NCBI GenBank assembly: GCA_900112785.1
Contig: FONB01000010.1
Location: 1-64,000 of the forward strand
Length of the DNA stretch: 64,000 nucleotides
Source of the DNA: Phytobacter palmae
Lineage (GTDB): Bacteria; Pseudomonadota; Gammaproteobacteria; Enterobacterales; Enterobacteriaceae
Direction: 5' to 3'
Shown here: positions 48,726 through 58,182 of the stretch, in pieces
Position numbering within the stretch: position 1 is the stretch's first letter
Layout of the letters: every line of letters starts with the position of its first letter
Position numbers and translations under genes: made by a program
The notes under the pieces: model-generated
The model's input: only the letters and a program-made list of their open reading frames with translations
Databases searched by the model: none
What the model was told of the DNA's origin: nothing

Positions 48726-48737
48726 TTGTATAGACAA
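48726..48737 (-). promoter_or_regulatory. HutC operator upstream of hutI
   Basis: TTGTATAGACAA, an imperfect palindrome (reverse complement TTGTCTATACAA). It ends 25 bases before the hutI start and is one of four closely related copies in front of hut transcription units. Confidence 0.7.
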
Positions 48738-48863
48738 TTAAAGTCAACCTAACGCATAACCGGAAACGCGGCAAGGCGAGCAGAAAGAGTTTTTACTTAT
48801 TGCTGGCGGGTTTACATATCAGGAGACATAGCGGCCAGAAAAGCCGCTATGGGCAAAGCGGGA

Positions 48864-49655
48864 TTAGCCGTGACTGGTGAAGCGGCCAAACAGCTGGTAG
48901 CGCGAGCCGGGGTAAACCAGGCGGGCGGAGGTGACGATGCGGCTTCCGCTCCAGGTGCGACGGTGGATCAGCAGGCAGGGTTCGTGCTCTGCCAGTTGCA
49001 GCAATTCGCGCTGCTCGTCGCTGGCGCTGACCGCTTCGACCCGATGTTCGCCCGCCGTCAGCGGCGATATTTCCATCAAATAGGTGTAGGGCATCTGTTT
49101 GTTGAACACCTGGCGCAGATAATCCGGGGCGGCGGCCGGGTTAACGTAACGGTCTTCAATTTGCACCGGCACGCTGTTTTCGTAATGGACGATTTGCGAA
49201 TAGAACAGGGTGTCGCCGGGCGCGATACCTAATTGCATGGCCTGATCGGCATCGGCCTCGCGGGCTTCGCATACCAGAATCCTGCTGTCGTGGCGATGGC
49301 CGCGCTGGGCGATCTCATCGGCGATATTATGCACTTCCAGCATCGGCGTATAGGCTTTCGCTTCGGCCACGAAGGTACCGACGCCCTGCATGCGGATAAG
49401 AAAACCTTCGCTGGTCAGTTCCCGCAGCGCACGGTTAATGGTCATTCGGCTCACGCCAATTTCATTGACCAGTTCACTTTCCGATGGGATACGTTGGTGG
49501 GGCTTCCAGGCGCCGGAGCGAATCTGGCCGATAATTGCCTGCTTCACACGCTGATAAATCGGGGCAGGGGTATCACTCATGGCGGCGGCAAGCTCAGACA
49601 GTGCCTGCCGGTTCACGCCGTGTTGTGCTACACCGTTAGGTGAAGGCTCCGACAT
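48864..49655 (-). CDS. hutC: histidine utilisation repressor HutC (GntR family)
   Basis: This 263-residue regulator has an N-terminal GntR winged helix (PIYQRVKQAIIGQIRSGAWKP, IPSESELVNEIGVSRMTINRALREL by key residues) and a C-terminal UTRA effector domain that in the family binds urocanate. The start at 49655 follows GAGAGG at proper spacing; the ATG at 49700 is also in frame but lacks a site. It should repress the four hut units and be released by urocanate. It lies upstream of hutIG and divergent from hutF. Confidence 0.95.
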   Translation of the reverse strand: MSEPSPNGVAQHGVNRQALSELAAAMSDTPAPIYQRVKQAIIGQIRSGAWKPHQRIPSESELVNEIGVSRMTINRALRELTSEGFLIRMQGVGTFVAEAKAYTPMLEVHNIADEIAQRGHRHDSRILVCEAREADADQAMQLGIAPGDTLFYSQIVHYENSVPVQIEDRYVNPAAAPDYLRQVFNKQMPYTYLMEISPLTAGEHRVEAVSASDEQRELLQLAEHEPCLLIHRRTWSGSRIVTSARLVYPGSRYQLFGRFTSHG

Positions 49656-49807
49656 TTTCTTACCTCTCAAAAGATCCACAGGTATCAGGAACGTTTCCAC
49701 AACGCCCGGCCATATTCACCGCGCAGGGGATAAGCGCCAGTTGCTGAAAAACGAAAAATAGTAAAAAAAAGACGCTGCAAGTTTACAGCCAATTCAGGCA
49801 TATGTAT

Positions 49808-49819
49808 ATGTATAGACAA
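49808..49819. promoter_or_regulatory. HutC operator upstream of hutF
   Basis: ATGTATAGACAA, followed by ATT. It lies 74 bases before hutF and 150 bases from the divergent hutC start, so it could control both. The adjoining TATGTATATG may add a second half-site. Confidence 0.65.
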
Positions 49820-49892
49820 ATTGGTCACAGGTTTGGCAATGGTCTGCATAAAGGTATGCAGGCATTGCTTTTCCCTGCTCAGGAAGGTTGCT

Positions 49893-51266
49893 ATGCCTGC
49901 ATATTTTGCTCCACGTGTCTTGCTCGCCAGAGGTTGGGCGCACCATGTCCGACTGGAGGTTGATGATGTCGGCATACTGACCGACATCACGCCACAAGCC
50001 TCTCCCGATGGTTGTATCCCGCTTTCCGGTCCGGTGGTGCCAGGGATGCCGAACCTGCACTCTCATGCTTTTCAGCGCGTAATGGCCGGGCTTGCGGAAG
50101 TGGCGGGCGACCCGCAGGACAGCTTCTGGACCTGGCGCGATCTGATGTATCGCATGGTGCAGCGGCTGACCCCGGAACAGGTCGGCGTGATCGCCCGCCA
50201 GCTCTATATCGAGATGCTCAAAGGTGGTTACACCCAGGTCGCCGAATTCCATTATCTGCACAATGACATCAGCGGTAAGCCCTACGCCGATCGTGGTGAG
50301 ATGACCGCTCAGTTGAGCGCCGCTGCCGGGGACGCAGGGATTGGCCTGACGCTCTTGCCGGTGCTTTACAGTTATGCCGGGTTTGGCGGGCAGCCTGCTC
50401 AGGCGGGGCAAAAACGCTTTATTCAGGATGCCGACAGCTACTTAGAGCAGCAGGCGATCATTGGGCGGCAAATCAATGGAAAATGGCTGCAAAACCAGGG
50501 GCTGTGTTTTCATTCCCTGCGTGCGGTGACGCCTGAACAAATGGAGCAGGTATTATGCGCCAGCGACCCGAAGCTCCCGGTCCATATTCATATCGCCGAG
50601 CAGCAAAAAGAGGTTAACGACTGCCTGAGCTGGAGCGGTCAGCGCCCCATCAGTTGGCTGTATGATCATCTGGATATCGATGCCCGCTGGTGCCTGATCC
50701 ACGCCACCCATGCGGATGGCTACGAAGTGACGAAAATTGCCCGTAGCGGTGCCGTTGCCGGCCTGTGCCCGACCACCGAAGCGAATCTTGGCGATGGTAT
50801 TTTCCCGGCAGTTGATTATCTGACGCAGGAAGGACGCTGGGGCATTGGCTCAGACAGTCATGTCTCGCTCAATGTGGTGGAAGAGTTGCGCTGGCTGGAA
50901 TATGGCCAGCGCCTGCGCGATCAGCGGCGTAACCGGCTGGTCACTTCGGGGCAAACGCGGGTAGGGGATGTGCTTTATACGCAGGCGTTATCCGGTGGTG
51001 CGCAGGCCTGCGGTGTCAAGGTGGGGCAACTCTCGGTCGGTTATCGCGCCGACTGGCTGGTGCTCGACAATCAGGACCCTTACCTGGCAGTAGCCAACGA
51101 TAGCGAGTTACTTAACCGCTGGTTATTTGCAGGGCATGCCGGGCAGATCCGCGATGTCTATGTTGGCGGCGTTGCGCGCGTTATTGACGGGATTCATCCT
51201 CAGCAACAGGCCGCAGCGTCTGATTTTCTGCATCTGTTGCAACAGCTTTCTCAGGAGAGTGCATGA
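49893..51266 (+). CDS. hutF: formimidoylglutamate deiminase HutF
   Basis: This 457-residue amidohydrolase converts N-formimidoyl-L-glutamate and water to N-formylglutamate and ammonia. Its metal site shows MPNLHSHAFQRVMAG (His-x-His), VHIHIAEQQKEV and LIHATHADGYE, with the late Asp in GIGSDSHVSLN. The start at 49893 has AGGAAGG in front; the frame is open to 49821 but codes for nothing conserved there. With HutG this gives the five-step route. hutD overlaps its stop. Confidence 0.95.
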   Translation: MPAYFAPRVLLARGWAHHVRLEVDDVGILTDITPQASPDGCIPLSGPVVPGMPNLHSHAFQRVMAGLAEVAGDPQDSFWTWRDLMYRMVQRLTPEQVGVIARQLYIEMLKGGYTQVAEFHYLHNDISGKPYADRGEMTAQLSAAAGDAGIGLTLLPVLYSYAGFGGQPAQAGQKRFIQDADSYLEQQAIIGRQINGKWLQNQGLCFHSLRAVTPEQMEQVLCASDPKLPVHIHIAEQQKEVNDCLSWSGQRPISWLYDHLDIDARWCLIHATHADGYEVTKIARSGAVAGLCPTTEANLGDGIFPAVDYLTQEGRWGIGSDSHVSLNVVEELRWLEYGQRLRDQRRNRLVTSGQTRVGDVLYTQALSGGAQACGVKVGQLSVGYRADWLVLDNQDPYLAVANDSELLNRWLFAGHAGQIRDVYVGGVARVIDGIHPQQQAAASDFLHLLQQLSQESA

Positions 51267-51844
51267 ACAACTGGCACCCGTTTTCCCTGGGCGCGTTGCC
51301 GGTGAGCCGCTGGCGCAATGGCGGGGGAGAAACCCGCGAGATCGTCAGTTGGCCTCCGGGTTCGCCGCAATTTGACTGGCGCGCCAGCATTGCCACTATC
51401 GCCGCCGATGGCCCGTTTTCCGCCTTCCCGGGTATTGATCGTTCGATAACGTTACTGAGCGGAGAGGGGGTGCATCTCTGCGATGGCGGACAACTTAGCC
51501 ACCGACTGAGCACTGTCGGCGCACCGTTTGCTTTCAGTGGCGACCTCTCACTCAGCGCGCATCTTCTGGGCGGTACGACGATGGATTTCAACCTGATGAC
51601 CCGCCGCAATGTCTGCGCCTCCAGGGTGGTCGCTCTGCGTGAGAGCGGGATAATCACTGCCGGGCAAGGCGGCGTGCTGTATGCCATTCATGGCGACTGG
51701 CAACTGCCGGACGGAACCCGTTTCGGCAAGGGCGATGGCTTCTGGTGGTCGATAAGCGACAGACAGGCGCAATGGTTGATTTCGCCGCTTGCACAGTCAG
51801 TACCTGGCGATGGCCTGTTGTTGTGGGCTGCGGTCACGGACTAA
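51263..51844 (+). CDS. hutD: HutD family protein
   Basis: This 193-residue cupin-like protein begins MNNWHPFSLGALPVSRWRNGGGETREI and includes the HutD-type segments FSAFPGIDRSITLLSG and MDFNLMTRR. HutD is found in many hut operons; it is thought to bind a pathway compound such as formylglutamate and limit pathway flux, but its exact role is unsettled. It overlaps the hutF stop (ATGA) with AGGAGA upstream. Confidence 0.92.
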   Translation: MNNWHPFSLGALPVSRWRNGGGETREIVSWPPGSPQFDWRASIATIAADGPFSAFPGIDRSITLLSGEGVHLCDGGQLSHRLSTVGAPFAFSGDLSLSAHLLGGTTMDFNLMTRRNVCASRVVALRESGIITAGQGGVLYAIHGDWQLPDGTRFGKGDGFWWSISDRQAQWLISPLAQSVPGDGLLLWAAVTD

Positions 51845-51980
51845 CCCGGAGCAGGTTGCACTGAAATAGCGCGCCGGGCGCACTACTTTGATTCGTCAGG
51901 CCCACCGCCAGTGGGCGAAAGCAACGATACGGGCGTATTTGCGGACTGGCACAAAGCTTGCTTTATCTTTCTCGGCTTAA

Positions 51981-51992
51981 TTGTATAGACAA
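51981..51992 (+). promoter_or_regulatory. HutC operator upstream of the ABC importer
   Basis: TTGTATAGACAA, identical to the hutI operator. It lies 81 bases before the binding-protein gene and ties the importer to the histidine regulon. A further AATATACAG follows at 51994, a possible weak half-site. Confidence 0.75.
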
Positions 51993-52073
51993 GAATATAC
52001 AGAAGCATCATTCGCCGGTGGCAATTTGCTGCGCAGGCATTCCCCGAGACAGGTAATTTGGCAGGAGTGGCAG

Positions 52074-53057
52074 ATGAGCAACATGATTTCCAGGACTGTA
52101 CTAAAGCGTTCGTTATCTCTGTTAGGGCTGGCAGTCGCGTTAGGTGGTGCGGCTAACACAGCGCTGGCGGCGGATACGCCGGTGGCGATTGGGATTTCCG
52201 GCTGGACCGGCTTCGCACCGCTGACTCTCGCCGACAAAGCGGGCATTTTCAAAAAGAATGGTCTTGATGTGACCCTGAAAATGGTCCCGCAGCAATCCCG
52301 ACATCTGGCGATTGCCTCCGGCTCGCTGCAATGCGCGGCGACCACGGTAGAAACCTATCTCACCTGGAATGCCAGCGGTGTGCCTGTTAAGCAAATCGTG
52401 CAACTGGATAAATCATACGGCGCGGATGGGATCGCGGTACGTAGTGGTATCAACAGCGTGGCTGACCTCAAAGGCAAAACGATTAGCGTCGATGCTCCCG
52501 GAACCTCATCTTATTTTCTGCTGGCGTGGATCCTTGATAAAAACGGCATGACGATGAAAGACGTCAAACTCGCGACCTTAGGGCCGGACGCCGCTGCGCA
52601 TGCGTTTATTGCCGGGCAGAACGACGCTGCCGTGACCTACGAACCCTATCTTTCCAACATCCGCCAGAGTCCGGATAAGGGCAAAATCCTGACCACCACA
52701 CTCGAATACCCGATGGTGATGGATACCCTTGGCTGCACGCCATCCTGGCTGGATAAAAACCCGAAAGCGGCCCAGGCGCTGGTCAACAGCTACTTCGAGG
52801 CGCTGGATATGATCAAAGCCGAGCCGGATAAAGCCAATGAGATCATGGGCGCGGCGGTGAAAGAGACCGGTAAACAATTTGCCGAAGAGTCCAGTTATCT
52901 GCGCTGGCAGGATCGCGATGCGAACAAAAAATTCTTTAGCGGCGAAATCGTGAGCTTCACCAATGAGGCGGCACGTTTGCTTACGGAGATGAAAATTCTG
53001 CGTAAAACGCCGGATATCAACACGTTGTATGACGCGAAGTACGTTACTCAGCCATGA
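52074..53057 (+). CDS. ABC importer periplasmic binding protein (nitrate/sulfonate/taurine family)
   Basis: This 327-residue protein has a signal peptide (MISRTVLKRSLSLLGLAVAL, cleavage after NTALA) and the NMT1/SsuA-type fold: IGISGWTGFAPLTLADKAGIFKKNG, GSLQCAATTVETYLTW and DLKGKTISVDAPGTSSYFLLAW by key residues. The start at 52074 follows AGGAG; earlier in-frame starts would lie in the operator region. It is encoded between hutD and hutH under a HutC-type operator, so a histidine-related ligand (histidine, urocanate or an imidazole acid) is likely rather than a sulfonate. This is inference from position. Confidence 0.9.
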   Translation: MSNMISRTVLKRSLSLLGLAVALGGAANTALAADTPVAIGISGWTGFAPLTLADKAGIFKKNGLDVTLKMVPQQSRHLAIASGSLQCAATTVETYLTWNASGVPVKQIVQLDKSYGADGIAVRSGINSVADLKGKTISVDAPGTSSYFLLAWILDKNGMTMKDVKLATLGPDAAAHAFIAGQNDAAVTYEPYLSNIRQSPDKGKILTTTLEYPMVMDTLGCTPSWLDKNPKAAQALVNSYFEALDMIKAEPDKANEIMGAAVKETGKQFAEESSYLRWQDRDANKKFFSGEIVSFTNEAARLLTEMKILRKTPDINTLYDAKYVTQP

Positions 53058-53068
53058 AGGACCACGAT

Positions 53069-53950
53069 ATGAACAGTCCTGTCAGTCAGGCCGCGGACTA
53101 TGCCAGCAAGACCACGACAGACTTACGCGAGCCGGCACCTCTGCCGGCAAGCAAAAAGGTCTGGCATAACCCGTTGATGGTGCCATTACGCCCCGTTGCG
53201 CCCCGGCACCGCTGGTTTCTGGGCTTCTGTTTTTTTGTGCTGTTTTTTGCCTTATGGGCGCTGGTGACCTTTACCGGTCTGGTTGCTCCGACTTTCCTCG
53301 CAAGCCCGGCCAGTATGGTGCAGGAAGGGGTGTTGTTGTTTACCGATTTCGATTTCACCACCGATATCGGCATGACGGTAATGCGCGTTTTGGGCGGGTT
53401 TATCCTGGCCTGTGTTATCGCTGTGCCTCTGGGTATCTGGATGGGCTCGTACAAACTTATCGAAGCTTTCTTCGAGCCGTTTGTCTCATTTTGCCGCTAC
53501 CTGCCTGCTTCCGCATTTGTGCCTCTGCTGATCCTGTGGGCCGGTATCGGTGAAATGCAGAAGATCCTGGTGATTTTTATTGGCTCTTTCTTCCAGATAA
53601 CCCTGATGGTCGCTGTCGCCGTGGGGGCTGCGCGTCGCGATCTGGTTGAGGCAGCCTACACCCTGGGGGCGACAAATAAGAGTGTAGTGCGTCGGGTCAT
53701 TATTCCCGGTGCGGCGCCAGAAATCGCCGAGCTCTTACGTCTGGTGCTCGGCTGGGCCTGGACCTATGTGATTGTGGCGGAGCTCATCGGTTCATCCAGC
53801 GGGATAGGCCATATGATTGTCAACAGCCAGGCGTTACTTAACACCGGGCAGATGATCTTCGGCATTATCGTTATTGGCTGTATTGGATTGCTCTCCGACC
53901 TGTTGTTTAAAGCGGTTAACCGCCGTCTGTTTGTATGGAGCTCACTGTAA
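53069..53950 (+). CDS. ABC importer permease (nitrate/sulfonate/taurine family)
   Basis: This 293-residue protein has an unusually long polar N-terminus (about 55 residues) before six hydrophobic segments (FLGFCFFVLFFALWALVTF, MTVMRVLGGFILACVIAVPLG, LVIFIGSFFQITLMVAVAVG). The docking loop reads EAAYTLGATNKSVVRRVIIPGAAPE. The ATG at 53069 follows AAGGA; the ATG at 53054 overlaps the previous stop (ATGA) and is an alternative. It forms the channel with the ATPase encoded next. Confidence 0.9.
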   Translation: MNSPVSQAADYASKTTTDLREPAPLPASKKVWHNPLMVPLRPVAPRHRWFLGFCFFVLFFALWALVTFTGLVAPTFLASPASMVQEGVLLFTDFDFTTDIGMTVMRVLGGFILACVIAVPLGIWMGSYKLIEAFFEPFVSFCRYLPASAFVPLLILWAGIGEMQKILVIFIGSFFQITLMVAVAVGAARRDLVEAAYTLGATNKSVVRRVIIPGAAPEIAELLRLVLGWAWTYVIVAELIGSSSGIGHMIVNSQALLNTGQMIFGIIVIGCIGLLSDLLFKAVNRRLFVWSSL

Positions 53951-54735
53951 TGAACTATCCGAAGCTGAGTGTGCGCCAGGTGGAGCGTGTCTTCAGTGGC
54001 CCGAAAGGTGAAAAAACCCAGGCACTGTTGCCAGTGGATTATCAGGTCAATGAGAACGATTTTATTACCATCCTCGGCCCTTCCGGCTGCGGGAAATCAA
54101 CGCTGTTGCGTATTGTCGCGGGGCTTGATCAGCCTACTCGCGGTGAAGTCTGGCTGGATGGGGAGCTGGTTGACGGCCCCGGCGCGGATCGCGGCATGGT
54201 CTTCCAGAGCTATACGCTCTTTCCCTGGCTTACCGTTGAGCAAAATATCCGCTTTGGTTTGCAGGAGCGTGGCGTGAGTAAAGCGGCGCAAAAGGAGCGC
54301 AGCGACTATTTTATTAATAAGGTCGGTTTGCGTGGCTTTGAGCATCACTTCCCACGACAACTGTCAGGCGGCATGCAGCAACGCACGGCGATTGCCCGTG
54401 CGCTGGCCAATGACCCGAAAATTTTGCTGATGGATGAACCCTTTGGTGCGCTTGATAATCAGACGCGCGTGATGATGCAGGAGTTACTGCTGTCGATATG
54501 GGAGTCCTCACGCAAAACGGTACTGTTTGTGACCCACGATATTGATGAAGCCATTTTTATGGCCAATAAAGTGGCCATTTTCAGCGCCCGTCCGGGACGA
54601 ATCAAAACCGAAGTGGCGGTGAACTTTCCGCATCCGCGTGATTACACCTTAAAGACGTCGCCTGAGTTTATGACGCTCAAGGCGCGGATAACGGAAGAGA
54701 TCCGTACCGAAACGATGCAGACCATGGATCATTGA
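53950..54735 (+). CDS. ABC importer ATPase (nitrate/sulfonate/taurine family)
   Basis: This 261-residue ATPase has Walker [12 protein letters not shown] (near residue 44), Q-loop FQSYTLFPW, signature LSGGMQQR, Walker [13 protein letters not shown] and the switch His in VTHDIDEA, all typical of the SsuB/TauB group. The ATG at 53950 overlaps the permease stop (TAATG) behind GGAG. A hairpin then separates this operon part from hutH. Confidence 0.93.
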   Translation: MNYPKLSVRQVERVFSGPKGEKTQALLPVDYQVNENDFITILGPSGCGKSTLLRIVAGLDQPTRGEVWLDGELVDGPGADRGMVFQSYTLFPWLTVEQNIRFGLQERGVSKAAQKERSDYFINKVGLRGFEHHFPRQLSGGMQQRTAIARALANDPKILLMDEPFGALDNQTRVMMQELLLSIWESSRKTVLFVTHDIDEAIFMANKVAIFSARPGRIKTEVAVNFPHPRDYTLKTSPEFMTLKARITEEIRTETMQTMDH

Positions 54736-54788
54736 TCGCCCGTTTTTTGCTTCGTGTTGCCACTTTTTTGTCAGGTTGTGCGTAAGCA

Positions 54789-54813
54789 CCCGGTGGGCCG
54801 AGTCCTTACCGGG
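54789..54813 (+). repeat. hairpin between the ABC importer and hutH
   Basis: CCCGGT and ACCGGG flank a 13-base loop and TATATTTTC follows. It may be a weak terminator or attenuator before the operator of hutH. Confidence 0.5.
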
Positions 54814-54830
54814 TATATTTTCAGCTTTAC

Positions 54831-54842
54831 TTGTATATACAG
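54831..54842 (+). promoter_or_regulatory. HutC operator overlapping the hutH leader
   Basis: TTGTATATACAG, one of four related sites. It ends only 10 bases before the hutH ATG and covers the ribosome binding region (AGGA at 54842-54845), so repressor binding there would act as a roadblock close to the start. Confidence 0.7.
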
Positions 54843-54851
54843 GAATAGATT

Positions 54852-56402
54852 ATGGCTCCTTCATCCACCGGTTTCACTCTTTGCCGACTGCAGCCCGGTC
54901 AGGTCGACCTGCCCATGCTTCGCCAGATTTATCAGGGTAATGTTCATCTCGCGCTGGCGGAGGAGGCCCGTGCCGATGTGCTGGCCTCTCAGGAGACGGT
55001 CACCCGCATTGTGGCATCGGGGGAGGTGGTGTACGGCATCAATACCGGGTTCGGCAAACTGGCGCAAACCCGCATTCCGGCCGAGCGTCTGGCGGAATTA
55101 CAGCGCAATCTGGTGCTGTCACACAGCGTCGGGACGGGTAAATATCTGGCGGATAACATCGTGCGCCTGGTGATGGCCACGAAGATCCTCAGCCTGTCGC
55201 GTGGTCATTCCGGCATTCGCATTGAAGTGATTGATGCCCTGATAACGCTCTTTAATGCCGGGGTCTATCCCTGCATTCCGGAAAAAGGATCGGTGGGGGC
55301 ATCCGGCGATTTAGCCCCGCTGGCACACCTGTCGCTGATGCTGATTGGTGAAGGTACGGTGACGGCGCAGGGCAACACAATGTCGGCGGTGGAAGGTCTG
55401 GCGAGTGCGGGGATACGCCCGTTCGAACTCGGGCCGAAAGAGGGGCTGGCGCTGCTTAACGGCACACAGGTTTCGACCTCCCTCGCACTGTCGGGATTAT
55501 TTGAGGCTGAGCGTGTCTTTGCCGCCGGGCTGGTGGCCGGCGCCCTGTCGCTGGAAGCCATTAAAGGTTCCGTTAAGCCGCTCGATCCGCGTATTCATGA
55601 AGCCCGCGGACAGCAAGGTCAGATTGCCGTGGCGGCAGCGCTGAGCAAAATCCTCGCCGGGAGCGACATTGTGACCTCCCATGCGGCATGTGGCCGCGTG
55701 CAGGACCCGTATTCCATCCGCTGCGTGCCACAGGTGATGGGCGCGTGTCTGGATAACTTACACCATGCCGCCCGCATCCTGCGTATAGAAGCCAATGCCG
55801 CTTCCGATAATCCACTGGTCTTTGCCGAAAACGGCGACGTCATTTCCGGCGGCAATTTCCATGCCGAACCGGTGGCTTTCGCCGCCGACATTATCGCGCT
55901 GGCGGTCGCTGAGATTGGGGCAATATCTGAACGCCGTATGGCCCTGTTGCTGGATACGGGGTTATCCGGTTTGCCGCCATTCCTCGTGCGTGACGGCGGG
56001 GTGAACTCCGGCTTTATGATTGCTCAGGTCACCGCCGCCGCGCTGGCCTCAGAAAACAAATCGCTGGCTCATCCGGGAAGTGTTGACAGCCTGCCCACCT
56101 CTGCCAATCAGGAAGACCATGTCTCGATGGCGACCTACGCCGCACGCCGTCTGGGTGATATGTGTTTCAACACCAGCGTTGTGGTCGGCATTGAAGCGAT
56201 GGCCGCCGCGCAAGGGGTGGATTTCCACCGCCCGCTGCAAAGTTCAGCGACGCTGGAAAACGAAATGAAAGCGATTCGCCAGAACGTTGCGTTCCTTGAA
56301 AAGGACCGCCTGATGGCACCGGATGTCGAAATGATGCGTCTGTGGGCGTCCCGCGAACACTGGCCCGCAGAAATCGAAGCGCTGTTGCCGAGCTTCGCCT
56401 GA
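54852..56402 (+). CDS. hutH: histidine ammonia-lyase HutH
   Basis: This 516-residue enzyme removes ammonia from histidine to give urocanate. It has the MIO cofactor triad Ala150-Ser151-Gly152 in [14 protein letters not shown], the catalytic Tyr in [11 protein letters not shown] and the late NQEDHVSM. Its length matches the family. It is followed by hutU after 42 bases. It acts in the cytoplasm. Confidence 0.97.
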   Translation: MAPSSTGFTLCRLQPGQVDLPMLRQIYQGNVHLALAEEARADVLASQETVTRIVASGEVVYGINTGFGKLAQTRIPAERLAELQRNLVLSHSVGTGKYLADNIVRLVMATKILSLSRGHSGIRIEVIDALITLFNAGVYPCIPEKGSVGASGDLAPLAHLSLMLIGEGTVTAQGNTMSAVEGLASAGIRPFELGPKEGLALLNGTQVSTSLALSGLFEAERVFAAGLVAGALSLEAIKGSVKPLDPRIHEARGQQGQIAVAAALSKILAGSDIVTSHAACGRVQDPYSIRCVPQVMGACLDNLHHAARILRIEANAASDNPLVFAENGDVISGGNFHAEPVAFAADIIALAVAEIGAISERRMALLLDTGLSGLPPFLVRDGGVNSGFMIAQVTAAALASENKSLAHPGSVDSLPTSANQEDHVSMATYAARRLGDMCFNTSVVVGIEAMAAAQGVDFHRPLQSSATLENEMKAIRQNVAFLEKDRLMAPDVEMMRLWASREHWPAEIEALLPSFA

Positions 56403-56444
56403 TAACGCTGTGCAAAAAATTCAAATTTAGAGAAGGAAATGAAC

Positions 56445-58127
56445 ATGAATGCGTCACACAAAAATGCCGAAGCTCGCGTTGTCCGTGCGCCCCAGGGGAG
56501 CGAACTGAGCTGCCAGAACTGGTTGATTGAAGCGGCCTACCGCATGATTCAGAACAACCTCGATCCGGATGTCGCTGAACGCCCGGAAGATCTGGTGGTT
56601 TATGGTGGTATCGGCAAAGCGGCCCGCAACTGGCCAGCCTTTGAGGCAATTCTTGAGAGCTTACGCAAGCTGCGGGAAGACGAAACCCTGCTGGTACAGT
56701 CGGGGAAACCGGTCGGTGTTTTTCGCACCCACACCAACGCGCCACGGGTATTGATTGCTAACTCCAACATCGTTCCCCACTGGGCGCACTGGGAACACTT
56801 CCATGAACTGGATAAAGCCGGTCTGATGATGTACGGCCAGATGACGGCCGGTTCATGGATTTACATCGGTGCACAGGGCATTGTGCAGGGCACCTACGAA
56901 ACCTTCGCCGAAGCCGGGCGCCAGCATTACAACGGCAACCTGCGCGGTAAGTGGATTTTAACCGCCGGGCTGGGCGGAATGGGCGGCGCGCAACCGCTGG
57001 CAGGCGTCCTGGCAGGCGCGAGCGTGCTGGCGATTGAGTGCCAGGAATCTCGCATCGATTTCCGTCTGCGCACGCGCTATCTCGACTACAAAACCCACAG
57101 CCTTGACGACGCACTGACGATGATTGAAAAAGCCTGTGCCGAGAAAAAAGCCATCTCTGTTGGCCTGCTGGGTAACGCCGCTGAGGTGATGCCTCAACTG
57201 GCGGCACGGGCGAAAGCAGGCGGTCTGCGCCCGGACATTGTCACCGATCAGACCTCGGCGCACGATCCGCTCAACGGTTATCTGCCGGAGGGCTGGAGCC
57301 TGGAAAAATGGCAGCAGACGCGCCAGTCCGATCCGCAAGCGGTAGTGAAAGCGGCCCGCGCCTCCATGGCGAAACACGTGCAGGCGATGCTCGATTTCCA
57401 CGCTATGGGGATCCCGACCGTCGATTACGGTAACAATATTCGCCAGGTTGCCAAAGAGGAGGGGGTAACCAACGCCTTTGATTTCCCGGGATTCGTTCCT
57501 GCTTATATTCGTCCGCTCTTCTGCGAAGGCAAGGGGCCTTTCCGCTGGGTTGCGCTTTCCGGGGACCCTGAAGATATCTACAAGACCGACGCCAAACTGA
57601 AAGAGTTATTCCCGAATAACGCCAATCTTATCAACTGGCTGGATATGGCACGCGAGCGCATTGCGTTCCAGGGGCTGCCAGCACGCATCTGCTGGCTTGG
57701 CCTGGGGGAGCGCCATCTTGCCGGGCTGGCCTTTAACGAGATGGTGCGCAATGGCGAGCTAAAAGCGCCGATTGTCATTGGTCGCGACCATCTTGATACC
57801 GGCTCTGTTGCTTCGCCTAACCGCGAAACGGAAGCGATGAAAGACGGTTCTGACGCGGTATCTGACTGGCCGCTGCTCAACGCGCTGCTCAATACCGCCG
57901 GCGGCGCGACCTGGGTCAGCCTGCACCATGGCGGCGGCGTGGGGATGGGCTTTTCTCAGCACGCCGGGATGGTCATCGTCTGTGACGGAAGCAAAGAGGC
58001 AGATGAACGGCTGGCGCGGGTGCTGTGGAATGATCCGGCCACTGGCGTGATGCGCCACGCGGATGCGGGCTATGAACAGGCGAAAGCCTGCGCGCAGCGT
58101 CATCACCTGAATTTACCCATGATCTGA
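56445..58127 (+). CDS. hutU: urocanate hydratase HutU
   Basis: This 560-residue NAD+-dependent enzyme hydrates urocanate to imidazolonepropionate. It has [13 protein letters not shown], the glycine-rich [14 protein letters not shown], the segment [14 protein letters not shown] with the catalytic-type Cys, and [16 protein letters not shown]. The ATG at 56445 has AAGGAA at proper spacing; an ATG at 56439 is too close to it. A REP unit follows the stop, before the aminotransferase gene. Confidence 0.97.
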   Translation: MNASHKNAEARVVRAPQGSELSCQNWLIEAAYRMIQNNLDPDVAERPEDLVVYGGIGKAARNWPAFEAILESLRKLREDETLLVQSGKPVGVFRTHTNAPRVLIANSNIVPHWAHWEHFHELDKAGLMMYGQMTAGSWIYIGAQGIVQGTYETFAEAGRQHYNGNLRGKWILTAGLGGMGGAQPLAGVLAGASVLAIECQESRIDFRLRTRYLDYKTHSLDDALTMIEKACAEKKAISVGLLGNAAEVMPQLAARAKAGGLRPDIVTDQTSAHDPLNGYLPEGWSLEKWQQTRQSDPQAVVKAARASMAKHVQAMLDFHAMGIPTVDYGNNIRQVAKEEGVTNAFDFPGFVPAYIRPLFCEGKGPFRWVALSGDPEDIYKTDAKLKELFPNNANLINWLDMARERIAFQGLPARICWLGLGERHLAGLAFNEMVRNGELKAPIVIGRDHLDTGSVASPNRETEAMKDGSDAVSDWPLLNALLNTAGGATWVSLHHGGGVGMGFSQHAGMVIVCDGSKEADERLARVLWNDPATGVMRHADAGYEQAKACAQRHHLNLPMI

Positions 58128-58135
58128 TGATGAAT

Positions 58136-58164
58136 GCCGGATGGGTGCTTCGCGCTTATCCGGC
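58136..58164. repeat. REP unit after hutU
   Basis: GCCGGAT and ATCCGGC arms with the GGTGCTTCGCGCTTATCCGGC core form a typical REP palindrome between hutU and the aminotransferase gene. Confidence 0.8.
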
Positions 58165-58182
58165 TGTTCCCGGAGGGATGTA

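Noticed and set aside
48702-48737. An upstream TTG start for hutI
   Set aside because: The codons lie inside the HutC operator, and ATG 48701 has CGGAG in front.
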